Source: CALCZU01 sp964396165
GTDB lineage: Bacteria; Bdellovibrionota; FAC87; UBA2466
Assembly (NCBI GenBank): GCA_964396165.1
Contig: CAYNEF010000005.1
Span: 1 to 64,000, forward strand
Reading direction: 5' to 3'
Length of the DNA: 64,000 nt
Of this stretch, positions 44,864-52,563 are shown in pieces (position 1 is the first letter of the stretch; each line of letters starts with the position of its first letter). The notes beneath the pieces are model-generated. The model was not told where the DNA came from and did not search any database. It saw nothing but the letters and a program-made list of their open reading frames with translations. The position numbers and the translations under genes are program-made.

Positions 44864-45066
44864 TTTTTGCAATGAGATTGCTTCGGCTTCGCCTCGCAAT
44901 GACNNNNNNNNNNNNNNNNNNNNNNNNNNNNNNNNNNNNNNNNNNNNNNNNNNNNNNNNNNNNNNNNNNNNNNNNNNNNNNNNNNNNNNNNNNNNNNNNN
45001 NNNCGCCTCGCAATGACAAAGACGATCAGTCATTGCGAGGCGAAGCCGAAGTAATCTCGTTGAATT
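44864..45066. repeat. Dispersed palindromic repeat flanking the second assembly gap
   Basis: The left flank (44870-44903) carries a unit containing GATTGCTTCGGCTTCGCC and ending TCGCAATGAC. The right flank starts with a partial direct copy (45004-45017) and then an inverted copy (45029-45064). So at least three copies, two direct and one inverted, surround 100 N. It resembles TTGCGAGGCGAAGCCGAAGCAAT-type palindromes seen scattered in several bacterial genomes. Assembly collapse over such a cluster explains the gap. Confidence 0.88.
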
Positions 45067-45078
45067 GAGCATAAATAA

Positions 45079-45110
45079 AAAAAGCCTCTCTATTTCTAGA
45101 GAGGCTTTTT
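45079..45110. terminator. Intrinsic terminator, probably bidirectional
   Basis: A 13-bp perfect stem (AAAAAGCCTCTCT and its complement) with a six-base loop (45092-45097) and T/A tracts on both sides. It can terminate transcription coming from the repeat side and from the convergent cyclophilin operon. Confidence 0.88.
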
Positions 45111-45130
45111 AAAATCATGTGTGACGCTAG

Positions 45131-45655
45131 TTACTTTACAGTAACTTTGTTCATCTTATCGCCCATTTTAATTTGCTTCACAAATTCCATACCCTTGGTG
45201 ACCTGACCGAATACTGTGTATTGGTTGTCCAAGTGCGGATGTGTTCCTAAAGAAATATAGAATTGGCTATCAGCAGAATCAGGATCTTGCGCGCGTGCCA
45301 TCGCAAGCGTTCCTTCTGTGTGTTTTCTGGTATTAAATTCTGCTTTTAATTTTTTACCGGATCCGCCTGTGCCATTTCCTTTTGGATCTCCGCCCTGTAC
45401 GACAAATCCAGGAACTACGCGGTGGAAGGTAAGGCCATTATAAAAACCTTGTTTTGCAAGTTCGGAAATTCTTGCAACCGTGTTCGGTGCTTCTTCCGGA
45501 TAAAGTTCAATTTCTACGTTTCCGTAAGTTGTTTCGATTGTTAACATGGGATGCTTCCCACCTTTCTTTTTTTCTTTAGCTTTTGCCCCAAAACTATCTT
45601 GAGGTACTACAAATAATGTGACTGCCAATAATGTAAATAGAAGTTTTTTAATCAT
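45131..45655 (-). CDS. Exported peptidyl-prolyl isomerase (cyclophilin)
   Basis: Cyclophilin-type prolyl isomerase of the periplasm. 174 aa with signal peptide (LLFTLLAVTLFVVPQDSFGAKA) followed by a Lys-rich linker. Conserved core: FHRVVPGFVVQGGDP, GTLAMARA, DSQFYISLG and FGQVTKGMEFV. It is the short bacterial form. It closes the operon with the transsulfuration enzyme and Rieske genes. Confidence 0.95.
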   Translation of the reverse strand: MIKKLLFTLLAVTLFVVPQDSFGAKAKEKKKGGKHPMLTIETTYGNVEIELYPEEAPNTVARISELAKQGFYNGLTFHRVVPGFVVQGGDPKGNGTGGSGKKLKAEFNTRKHTEGTLAMARAQDPDSADSQFYISLGTHPHLDNQYTVFGQVTKGMEFVKQIKMGDKMNKVTVK

Positions 45656-45670
45656 AGTGGAAAAAATCTA

Positions 45671-46825
45671 TCATAGGACCGAAAGAAAGTCTTCGATCAA
45701 ATCCGCCGTGTCTTCGAGTCCAACAGAGACTCTAACGAGCGTATCGCTTACTCCAAGTTTTGCGCGATCTTCTTTGGGAATTCCTGAATGAGATGTCGTG
45801 GCGGGGCGTGTAACAAGCGTTTCTACTCCGCCAAGACTCGGTGCAAAAGCAGGCAACTTCATCTTTTGCAATCGTGCATCCAAATCTTTTGCGTCCCCCT
45901 CGTATTCAAAAGACACTATTCCACCAAAACCTTTAAACAACTCTTTCGCTCTTTGGTGATCAGGATGCGAAGTTAACCCTGGATAAATTACGCGGCGGAT
46001 TTTTTTCACAGTAGAGAGTGCTTCTGCTAATTTTTGCGAAGAATCATTTTGGTAGCGCATTCTCACACCCAAAGTTTTTAACCCTCGGTTTAATAAAAAA
46101 CAGGCATGAGGATCCAGGCACGGCCCGAGATGATTGATAATCGGTACAATTTTTTTGTAGAGCGCATTGCTAGTTAAAATAGCCCCCGCAACAATATCGG
46201 TGTGCCCGTTGATATATTTAGTGGCACTGTGCAAAACAACATCGAATCCGATTTTTGCAGGATTAAAATTATAAGGAGAAGGAAAGGTATTATCGATGAA
46301 TGTAGTGAGGCCATTTGCTTTTGCAAATGCTGCCACTGCTTTTAAATCAACAATTTTTAAAAGTGGGTTAGAGACTGCCTCTACGTAGACACCTTTGGTT
46401 TTTGGCGTCATGTATTTTTTTAAATTCGCTGCGTCTTCTAGCGGAAAGAAAGAGACCTGTCTTCCGTACTTAGCAAACTGCTCATGTAAAAAATGGTGTG
46501 TACCGCCATAAAGAGAATCTTGGCAAATTAAATGTTCCCCCACATCGATTAAAGAAAGTAGCGCAGTCGTAATTGCTGACATGCCAGAAGAGGTCACTAC
46601 CCCAGTTTCAGTTCCTTCAAGTGCAGAAAGCTTTTCTGAGAGTGTTTTATGGTTGGGTGTGTTGTTCAGTCTTAGATAAATGACATCGTTGTAATCTGTT
46701 TCACCACCATATTCAAAAGTACTGCTCTGAAAGATGGGAGTCGTTACTGCTCTTCCAATAAAAGGTTTTGGTTCTCCGACATGGATTGCCTGTGTATCAA
46801 ATCCGAATTTATTTTTATCTAACAT
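45671..46825 (-). CDS. Cystathionine gamma-synthase/beta-lyase-family PLP enzyme
   Basis: Fold-type I PLP enzyme of transsulfuration (Cys/Met metabolism). 384 aa. The cofactor lysine is in HSATKYINGHTD; other marks are GMSAITTALLSL, DSLYGGTHH, EAVSNP, FIDNTFPSP and the substrate region GGVETLVTRPATTSHSG. Which of gamma-synthase, beta-lyase, gamma-lyase or O-acetylhomoserine sulfhydrylase applies cannot be read from sequence. It starts six bases from the Rieske gene. Confidence 0.93.
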   Translation of the reverse strand: MLDKNKFGFDTQAIHVGEPKPFIGRAVTTPIFQSSTFEYGGETDYNDVIYLRLNNTPNHKTLSEKLSALEGTETGVVTSSGMSAITTALLSLIDVGEHLICQDSLYGGTHHFLHEQFAKYGRQVSFFPLEDAANLKKYMTPKTKGVYVEAVSNPLLKIVDLKAVAAFAKANGLTTFIDNTFPSPYNFNPAKIGFDVVLHSATKYINGHTDIVAGAILTSNALYKKIVPIINHLGPCLDPHACFLLNRGLKTLGVRMRYQNDSSQKLAEALSTVKKIRRVIYPGLTSHPDHQRAKELFKGFGGIVSFEYEGDAKDLDARLQKMKLPAFAPSLGGVETLVTRPATTSHSGIPKEDRAKLGVSDTLVRVSVGLEDTADLIEDFLSVL

Positions 46826-46830
46826 GGTTA

Positions 46831-47205
46831 CTACTCTCCGAAGGAGTCTGGGACTTGGATAATCAAAGTCTCATCACTCATCTTGTATGGAATTTCTTTT
46901 AGCCGAGATCCTTCACAAGGTCCAGCGGTACAAAGCCCCGTGTCTGGTTCGTAAAGCGCGCCATGCATGTGGCACTGCAGGTGGGTCTTGTCGTGATTAA
47001 AAAAATTGCTGTCGCCAATATCGAGAGTAATGGGAAGGTGCATACAGAAATTCTGATAGACGTAAAAGACGCTGCCTTTGCGATAGACAATCCCCTGGAC
47101 AATTTTCCCGCGCACTTTCACTTCGAAAGAACGTGTTTCACCATCAGGGATTTTTTTTGCAGGGATTTTCACTACACTGTCGCGGCTGACGAAATGGCGT
47201 TTCAC
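46831..47205 (-). CDS. Rieske-type [2Fe-2S] protein, small
   Basis: A 124-aa protein with the full Rieske cluster motif: CMH (Cys-x-His) and 30 residues later CHMHG (Cys-x-x-His), within a beta-rich fold (FYVYQNFCMHLP ... LYEPDTGLCTAGP). Such stand-alone Rieske proteins act as ferredoxins for oxygenases or reductases. It starts with GTG just after the PP2C stop, suggesting coupling. Confidence 0.88.
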   Translation of the reverse strand: MKRHFVSRDSVVKIPAKKIPDGETRSFEVKVRGKIVQGIVYRKGSVFYVYQNFCMHLPITLDIGDSNFFNHDKTHLQCHMHGALYEPDTGLCTAGPCEGSRLKEIPYKMSDETLIIQVPDSFGE

Positions 47206-47206
47206 T

Positions 47207-47902
47207 TTAGACCTGTACTTCCTCAGGTAGATCTTCGAAATCTATTTCCACAAGTACAACTGTGACATTGTCCGAATGCTCGGCTTTGGATGCTACATTA
47301 CAAAGTGTTTCGACTATTTTTTTGGAGTCTGCAAAATTATTCTGGATGACGTTTGTGATTTGCTCATCACTCATTTGTTTGTACAAGCCGTCAGAGCAAA
47401 GAAGAATTCTATTTCCGGGAACGACTGAAAAAGTTTCTTCCTGAATTTTTAATTCTAGCACTGTGGGGTCGAGCCCCAGATAACTATCCAGCACATTACC
47501 GTGGTATCTGTCATCGTAGTGCTCATGATCAACAGTCATTTGTTGCAATAAAGTGCCGTTATAAAAATAACAACGGGAATCACCCACATGGCAAAGACTG
47601 ACTTGGTTCTTCTCTAAGCGTACAGCAGTCAAAGTGGTTCCCATTACGGCAGATCCGAACATTTGCATGGCATTGTTTAAAACAGAAACTTGGAGCACGC
47701 GGAAAATTTCTCTCAAAGTTTTTTCGGGGGCGAAGTTGGACTTTAAACCTTCTGTCGCCATTTTTGAGGCGACTTCTCCTTTTTCGCCGCCACCAATTCC
47801 ATCGGCTACGGCGTACACGGCACTTTCATCAAAAATTAAAAAAGAGTCTTCGTTGTTGTCGCGGCCCCCAACTACGGAATAGCTGTATCCCTTAATTTTC
47901 AT
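47207..47902 (-). CDS. PP2C-type Ser/Thr phosphatase
   Basis: A 231-aa cytoplasmic protein phosphatase. I chose ATG 47902 since the conserved fold begins right after it (GGRDNNEDSF). The metal-binding Asp motifs are AVADGIGGGEKGE, CHVGDSRCYFY, LLCSDGLYKQM and SDNVTVVLVEID. Earlier in-frame starts overlap a real ferredoxin gene. It lies between a Rieske protein (downstream) and a ferredoxin (upstream). Its kinase partner is not in the window. Confidence 0.92.
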   Translation of the reverse strand: MKIKGYSYSVVGGRDNNEDSFLIFDESAVYAVADGIGGGEKGEVASKMATEGLKSNFAPEKTLREIFRVLQVSVLNNAMQMFGSAVMGTTLTAVRLEKNQVSLCHVGDSRCYFYNGTLLQQMTVDHEHYDDRYHGNVLDSYLGLDPTVLELKIQEETFSVVPGNRILLCSDGLYKQMSDEQITNVIQNNFADSKKIVETLCNVASKAEHSDNVTVVLVEIDFEDLPEEVQV

Positions 47903-47906
47903 ATGA

Positions 47907-48164
47907 CTATTGTAATTCAATTTCCATGGGCTTAAAGCATTGAATTTGGCAGCTGCGTTTTTCGGTTTTTTCACCGTTCTCCACCACGATAACAAGGCAG
48001 GTTCCACAAATACCCATGCCCCGACAATTGAGGAGTGTGTTTTTACCGACGTAGAGGCTGTATCCCTGCTCGAGTAAGGCTTCTCGAAGAGATTTGCCAA
48101 AGGGAATTTGGAGGTTTTTTTTAATCCCTTTTTCAGAAACTGTAATTTCAACGAGATGCTGCAT
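47907..48164 (-). CDS. Small plant-type [2Fe-2S] ferredoxin
   Basis: An 85-aa protein with the cluster-binding motif CRGMGICGTC (C-x4-C-x2-C) near 46-55 and a fourth cysteine in CQIQC near the C-terminus. That is the pattern of plant-type and XylF-type ferredoxins. Its N-terminus has the strands of the beta-grasp fold (LVEITVSEKGI). I chose ATG 48164 (a longer frame runs to 48239). No good Shine-Dalgarno. Four bases separate it from the PP2C gene. Confidence 0.85.
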   Translation of the reverse strand: MQHLVEITVSEKGIKKNLQIPFGKSLREALLEQGYSLYVGKNTLLNCRGMGICGTCLVIVVENGEKTEKRSCQIQCFKPMEIELQ

Positions 48165-48247
48165 ACTGTCTAGAATGAAGACAATACGCCTGAAGAGGCT
48201 TGCAGCACAAGGGTTTACGTTTAGGCGAGGTGTATACAAGCTGTATA
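48165..48247. other. Short divergent intergenic region upstream of the ferredoxin
   Basis: Between the ferredoxin ATG and the RNA promoter. It holds the 5' part of the longer ferredoxin reading frame and no other gene. A CTTCAGGCGTATTGTC-like AT-rich stretch could hold the minus-strand promoter, but I see no good hexamer pair. Confidence 0.5.
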
Positions 48248-48276
48248 TTGCTATGCGTCACAGCTCCAGATATAAT
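48248..48276 (+). promoter_or_regulatory. Sigma-70 promoter upstream of candidate structured RNA
   Basis: TTGCTA (48248-48253), a 17-base spacer and a perfect TATAAT (48271-48276). It faces a ~120-base region with no gene. Predicted start near 48283. Confidence 0.7.
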
Positions 48277-48282
48277 TTTATT

Positions 48283-48423
48283 AGGTTTAAAAATGTCTTA
48301 ACCCCAAGGGGCGACAGGACAAAAAAAGAACTAGCGGACAACCCCCGAACCGGAATCCTCTATAGTCAGATGCCCCCATCTGGCTAGTCCAAAAGTTTTA
48401 AAGTCTGTCGCCCCAATTTTTTT
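48283..48423 (+). ncRNA. Candidate terminated structured RNA
   Basis: From the predicted start, a ~140-base transcript folds as follows. An outer stem GGGGCGACAG (48308-48317) pairs with CTGTCGCCCC (48405-48414), extended by GAC/GT across one bulged base, and is followed by seven T (48417-48423). That 3' half is an intrinsic terminator. Inside, CTAGC (48331-48335) pairs with GCTAG (48383-48387), and a hairpin CAGATG-CCCC-CATCTG (48367-48382) stacks on it. CCCC-AA-GGGG at 48302-48311 competes with the outer stem, so a switch is possible. I could not match it to 6S, SRP, tmRNA or RNase P. It ends 42 bases before tsaB, so it may be a free sRNA or a terminating leader. Confidence 0.6.
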
Positions 48424-48464
48424 CCCTTTCTTTAAAGCGCACCCGATAGTAATCCCTTTATTCA

Positions 48465-49172
48465 ATGATTCCCTCAACGACACACTGGCTTGCACTCGAT
48501 TTAGCGGGGGCGATTACATCCTGGTCGATTGCACGCATGGATGTGGGAAAGCCGTGCGATATATTTGATGAGACAATAGGGCAGGGGCAAAACCATTCCG
48601 AAGCAATGATACCTGCGTTAATTCAGCTTTTTGAAAAATCCCATTTAAGCATGAGTGCGATTCAAAAACTTCTTGTGATGGATGGCCCTGGTTCGTACAC
48701 GGGTTTAAGAATTGCGTACGCGGCTATCAAAGCTTTTGCGATGTCGAAAAATCTTCCGGTCGTTGCAATAAAAAGTCACGAAGCAAAAGCATTGGCTTAT
48801 GCGGAGTCCGTTTTATGGGAATTGCCGTATGATCACATTTACTGTGTTTCGAACCACTCGATGAACCGATATGTGTCTGCTCATTACAGGTTGCGAAATA
48901 ACAACCAACTGCAATTTGTACGTGAAAATGTGGTTACTGGTTTAAATGATTTTGAAAATGCAGATTCTGCGTTAATTCTTACGGATGATGAGGATGTGTC
49001 TTTCATGATGCCTAAAGAAGCGGGTGTAGAGGTAAAAACTTTTCCTCTGCAGGCAAATTTTCTCTTCAAAGCATTCGATAAAAGTACTAGCAAAAAAGAA
49101 TATACTACTCTCGAAGAAGTCATCGCACTCTCGCCAACCTACTACGGCGAAAGCTTCAAACCTATCATGTAG
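48465..49172 (+). CDS. tsaB: tRNA threonylcarbamoyladenosine biosynthesis protein TsaB
   Basis: Partner of TsaD in making t6A37 on tRNAs reading ANN codons. 235 aa. The HSP70/actin-like fold opens with WLALDLAGAITSWSIA and has the family marker GPGSYTGLRIAYAAIK. The C-terminal region is short and degenerate, as usual for TsaB. A candidate RNA with terminator lies just upstream. The gene converges with the ABC operon, ending one base from it. Confidence 0.88.
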   Translation: MIPSTTHWLALDLAGAITSWSIARMDVGKPCDIFDETIGQGQNHSEAMIPALIQLFEKSHLSMSAIQKLLVMDGPGSYTGLRIAYAAIKAFAMSKNLPVVAIKSHEAKALAYAESVLWELPYDHIYCVSNHSMNRYVSAHYRLRNNNQLQFVRENVVTGLNDFENADSALILTDDEDVSFMMPKEAGVEVKTFPLQANFLFKAFDKSTSKKEYTTLEEVIALSPTYYGESFKPIM

Positions 49173-49173
49173 T

Positions 49174-50760
49174 TTATTTGCGGCGGCGGCTGGCCCAGAT
49201 TGCGATGCCGGCGATGAACATGGAGAGCGGTGCTCCCACGACGGACGCCAAGTTAATCACGCGAATTCTTTCTTCTGTGATTTCCAGATCGCTCGCATCC
49301 GTTGGTTTTGGACGGATGGAGATCAAGTCTTCATCATGCGCAAGCCAACTGACCATATTCAAAACTAAATCCGCATTCACACCAAATTTGCGAGCAGAGT
49401 TTGTCGCAAAGTCAGAGTCACCGACAACGACCATTCTCATGTCAGTCGATGCAACTTTTTCGCCTTCTTTGGGTTCGGGTTTTTTATCCTTTTTCCCAAG
49501 CGTTCCTTCCACAGCCACTGCCATAGATAAGGGGCCGTGACGATCGGTTTTTTCTTCAACCTTTACTTTTTCTCCAAGCACACTGACTTCCAAACTTTTG
49601 GGACTTGTCGAGAAAAGGCTTGTCGCCTTTAAACCTTCGGGTGTAGTTCCCGCTTTTTCAATCGGAGTCGCAACAGGAAAAATACTCATTTGTTTTGTTT
49701 CTCGAGTAATTTCGTGTCCGCCATCATATTGCGCAACAATAGGAGTCAGCGGGTTTCCACCAGCCAATTGTTGAAGCGCATTTGTTTCCAAAACAGCTTT
49801 TTTCGGTTTCCAGTCCACACCGTAACTTGCCAAAAAAGGCTTGATGTTGGAGGAACTGACAGGTTCCACCATGAATAACAATTTGCCTGCTTTAGCAAGA
49901 TAGGCATTAATCGCTTTAAATTCAGACTCTAAAAAATCCGACTTTGGACCAGCGATAACAAGAATGGCAGCATCTGCGGGAACTTCCGCTTTTTCGAAAA
50001 GACTGAGAGTCTCTGTAGAATAACGGCCGCCTTCCATCGCTTCTTTTAATTCCGAGTAACCTTCTTTACCGGTGTCGGTAATCATGTGTTCCCCGTGACC
50101 CGTTAAGAAATACACTTTTTTCTTATCGCCTTTAGCGACTTGAATGATGGCGTTAGTGAGTTTTTCTTCTAGCTTTGTATCATCAGGACCCATCAGATTT
50201 TCCACACGAGCCGTGCGAGCGTCACTTTCAAAAATAATCGTGCCTGCTTGTTTGATATTATTTTTTTGAACTTCGAACGGCTCTTTGTCCACGTCTACAT
50301 ATTCAGGTTTTAACTTTTCTTTGTTGTAGTACGTATACTTTTCAAAGATAGCTTTAAAATCCTGCAGCTGTGTCGGATTGATATAAGCCTTCATCCGAAT
50401 TTCTTGCGTCAACCCCTTTACGAGCTTGATGGATTGATCAGAAAGAGAGTGGAGTTGGTTCTTTGTGAAATCTTTTTTCGTATCGTAGTTACTGGAGATG
50501 ACATTTGCCATCACCGCAATTGCTATCACAATCACGCTCATCAATACGGCATTCAGTCCGTATTGAGTTGTCTTTTGTGACAATACTTTTGCAAAGAAGT
50601 CTTTCTCTGCCACAAAGTATCCCACCCAAAGCGCAATAGTGAAGCCACCCAAACTGCGCCACAAATTTGCGAGATCAGGTCTTAAATACGCACTCATCGC
50701 GGTTGCGATAATTCCAGTTACCGCTGCTGTCAGCAGAGCTATTCCAAGTTTGTTTTTCAT
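49174..50760 (-). CDS. GldG-like auxiliary protein of a GldAFG-type ABC system
   Basis: 528 aa from ATG 50760, which has a GGTGGAGA site before it (the in-frame start at 50790 does not). Two N-terminal membrane helices (IALLTAAVTGIIATAMSAYL, GGFTIALWVGYFVAEK) and a third (NAVLMSVIVIAIAVMANVI) precede a large extracytoplasmic domain of the IFT52/GldG type. That domain shows KVYFLTGHGEHMI, AAILVIAGPKSDFLESE and GKLLFMVEP. A final helix lies at the C-terminus before a basic RRRK end. Together with the permease and ATPase it forms a GldA-F-G-like unit; in Bacteroidota such genes are needed for gliding, elsewhere the role is unknown. Confidence 0.85.
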   Translation of the reverse strand: MKNKLGIALLTAAVTGIIATAMSAYLRPDLANLWRSLGGFTIALWVGYFVAEKDFFAKVLSQKTTQYGLNAVLMSVIVIAIAVMANVISSNYDTKKDFTKNQLHSLSDQSIKLVKGLTQEIRMKAYINPTQLQDFKAIFEKYTYYNKEKLKPEYVDVDKEPFEVQKNNIKQAGTIIFESDARTARVENLMGPDDTKLEEKLTNAIIQVAKGDKKKVYFLTGHGEHMITDTGKEGYSELKEAMEGGRYSTETLSLFEKAEVPADAAILVIAGPKSDFLESEFKAINAYLAKAGKLLFMVEPVSSSNIKPFLASYGVDWKPKKAVLETNALQQLAGGNPLTPIVAQYDGGHEITRETKQMSIFPVATPIEKAGTTPEGLKATSLFSTSPKSLEVSVLGEKVKVEEKTDRHGPLSMAVAVEGTLGKKDKKPEPKEGEKVASTDMRMVVVGDSDFATNSARKFGVNADLVLNMVSWLAHDEDLISIRPKPTDASDLEITEERIRVINLASVVGAPLSMFIAGIAIWASRRRK

Positions 50761-50764
50761 AAAA

Positions 50765-51538
50765 TTATCTCCACCTGTTACTTTCCACAACCTTGTGGGT
50801 TAAAAATAAAACGCAAAATGTGAAACTGATGAAATAAACAAGGTCTTTCACATGCACTAGTCCTTCAGAAAACGTTGTGAAATGTCCTAGCGGGGAAAGA
50901 TAAACCATCAAATTTCCCAGTTGAACGCCCGCAACTGTCGCTGTTATTCCCTGACCGAGTGACTGTAACAACCACAACATCAACAGCACAATGAAGGTCC
51001 AAACTGCGGCTACGGCTTGCGAACTTGTCATTGCTGAAATCAAAGAACCAATCGCGACGTAACAAGCAAGCGACAAGCACAGACCCAAGTATGTTGTTGC
51101 GATAATGGGAACTTCAGGGTTTCCCCAAAGCATCATGAAAAAGACATAGATGAATGAAAGCACAATCATGATCATCATGAAGAAGTATGCGGAAAGAAAT
51201 TTTCCAAATACGATTTCAAAAGATTTGATGGGTGCGGTGAAAAGCAATTCAAATGTATGTTGTCTTTTTTCTTCTGCAAACAAACGCATCGTTAAAAGCG
51301 GCGTCAAAAAACAGAGAAGAAAAGCCATGTTTTGATACAAATAGGTCGCAAGCTTATCTAACGTAATGCCTTGCGGCCCGCCGAAAGAAGCACGGCTATT
51401 GTATTGTTGGTAGATGTAGACGAATTTTGAAAAGATTACTCCCATGAAAAACAAAAACACCCCAAGAACGACATAGGCTAGTGGGCTGTAGAAGTAAGAT
51501 CTCAATTCCTTTTTAACAATTGCTGTTGTTCCGTTCAT
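50765..51538 (-). CDS. ABC-2-type permease (GldF-like)
   Basis: 257 aa, six hydrophobic helices (for example LAYVVLGVFLFFMGVIFSKFV, AAVWTFIVLLMLWLLQS, DLVYFISFTFCVLFLTHKVV). It begins with the family pattern IVKKELRSYFYSPLAYVV and has MRLFAEEKRQHTFELLFTAPI, typical of the GldF/NosY/ABC-2 group. It overlaps the ATPase gene by four bases. Substrate unknown. Confidence 0.9.
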   Translation of the reverse strand: MNGTTAIVKKELRSYFYSPLAYVVLGVFLFFMGVIFSKFVYIYQQYNSRASFGGPQGITLDKLATYLYQNMAFLLCFLTPLLTMRLFAEEKRQHTFELLFTAPIKSFEIVFGKFLSAYFFMMIMIVLSFIYVFFMMLWGNPEVPIIATTYLGLCLSLACYVAIGSLISAMTSSQAVAAVWTFIVLLMLWLLQSLGQGITATVAGVQLGNLMVYLSPLGHFTTFSEGLVHVKDLVYFISFTFCVLFLTHKVVESNRWR

Positions 51539-52470
51539 ACCGCGCTCCGTTTCCCTTTGATGAGATCAAGATAATATTCTTCCAGTGCCAATGCGACTGG
51601 TTGCATGCGAATCAAACCGGCGTCGGATGTAACAACCGCCTTTGCAAGTTCAGCCATCACATCTTCTTTCGGTTCGGCTTCCACCAAAATGCGGTTCACA
51701 CCATTGGCAGAAGTTTGCACATTCTTTACGCCCGCAATGCCCTTTAAAGCAGAGACGGTTTTCTCATGCATTCTTTGTACGATGATTTCCGTACGGGAAG
51801 ATGTTCCGGTCGTCCCCATCGAGTTGAGAGACTCCTGCGCAACAATATTTCCTTTATCAATAATGATAATGCGATCACAGGTTGCGGCTACTTCTGAAAG
51901 AATATGTGTGCTGTAAATTACCGTGTGTGAATCTTTCAGCGACTTGATGAGAGAACGTGCTTCATTCACTTGCTTAGGATCCAAACCCACTGTCGGTTCG
52001 TCTAAAATCAAAAGTTCTGGTTCGTGAATCAATGCCTGAGCAAGTCCTACACGCTGGCGGTACCCTTTGGAAAGATTTCCGATGAGTCTGTTTTTCACAT
52101 CGCCCAATTGGGTTTTTTCTAACGCTGCATCGATTTTCTTTTTCTTGTCTTTGGATGCAATGCCTTTGAGGTCTGCAACAAAAGATAAATATTCCCACAC
52201 TAAAAGTTCTGGATAGATGGGGGGCGTTTCCGGCAAATAGCCGATGCGCTTTTTTACTTCGAGAGGATTTTCGAAAACATCAAAACCTGCAATTTTTGCC
52301 GTACCGGAAGTGGCTGGCATAAAACCTGTCAAAATTTTCATCGTCGTGGTTTTGCCCGCGCCGTTTTGTCCGAGGAAACCTAAAATTTCCCCTTTCTTTA
52401 CGGAGAAGGAGATTTGATTTACCGCATAGCGGTCTCCGTATTTTTTAGTAAGTTCTGTTACTTCGATCAT
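51535..52470 (-). CDS. ABC transporter ATP-binding protein (GldA-like)
   Basis: 311-aa ATPase. Walker A GQNGAGKTTTMK, signature LSKGYRQRVGLAQA, Walker B LLILDEPTVGLDP, H-loop YSTHILSEV. A ~80-residue C-terminal extension (ALKGIAGVKNVQTSANGV) matches the regulatory domain often present in GldA/CcmA-like ATPases. First gene of the three-gene unit, preceded by a strong promoter at 52511. Confidence 0.92.
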   Translation of the reverse strand: MIEVTELTKKYGDRYAVNQISFSVKKGEILGFLGQNGAGKTTTMKILTGFMPATSGTAKIAGFDVFENPLEVKKRIGYLPETPPIYPELLVWEYLSFVADLKGIASKDKKKKIDAALEKTQLGDVKNRLIGNLSKGYRQRVGLAQALIHEPELLILDEPTVGLDPKQVNEARSLIKSLKDSHTVIYSTHILSEVAATCDRIIIIDKGNIVAQESLNSMGTTGTSSRTEIIVQRMHEKTVSALKGIAGVKNVQTSANGVNRILVEAEPKEDVMAELAKAVVTSDAGLIRMQPVALALEEYYLDLIKGKRSAV

Positions 52471-52510
52471 AGTTTACGCTCCAGATATCATTTTAGACTT
52501 GGCCCCGATG

Positions 52511-52540
52511 ATTTTAGGAATTAGCCGTTTGCATTGTCAA
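52511..52540 (-). promoter_or_regulatory. Strong sigma-70 promoter of the GldAFG-like operon
   Basis: Minus strand: consensus TTGACA (52535-52540), 18-base spacer, TAAAAT (52511-52516). It lies about 40 bases upstream of the ATPase ATG at 52470. The region overlaps the divergent transaldolase promoter. Confidence 0.72.
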
Positions 52541-52556
52541 GGAGACGAGACATAAT
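52529..52556 (+). promoter_or_regulatory. Promoter-like element against the transaldolase start
   Basis: TTGCAT (52529-52534), 16-base spacer, CATAAT (52551-52556), then seven bases to the ATG at 52564. Predicted start at the codon or one base before it, so a leaderless message is possible. Confidence 0.45.
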
Positions 52557-52563
52557 AACTCTT

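Noticed and set aside
44853..45072. Open frames on both strands across the second N gap
   Set aside because: They consist of the palindromic repeat and N bases; no composition or start context supports coding.
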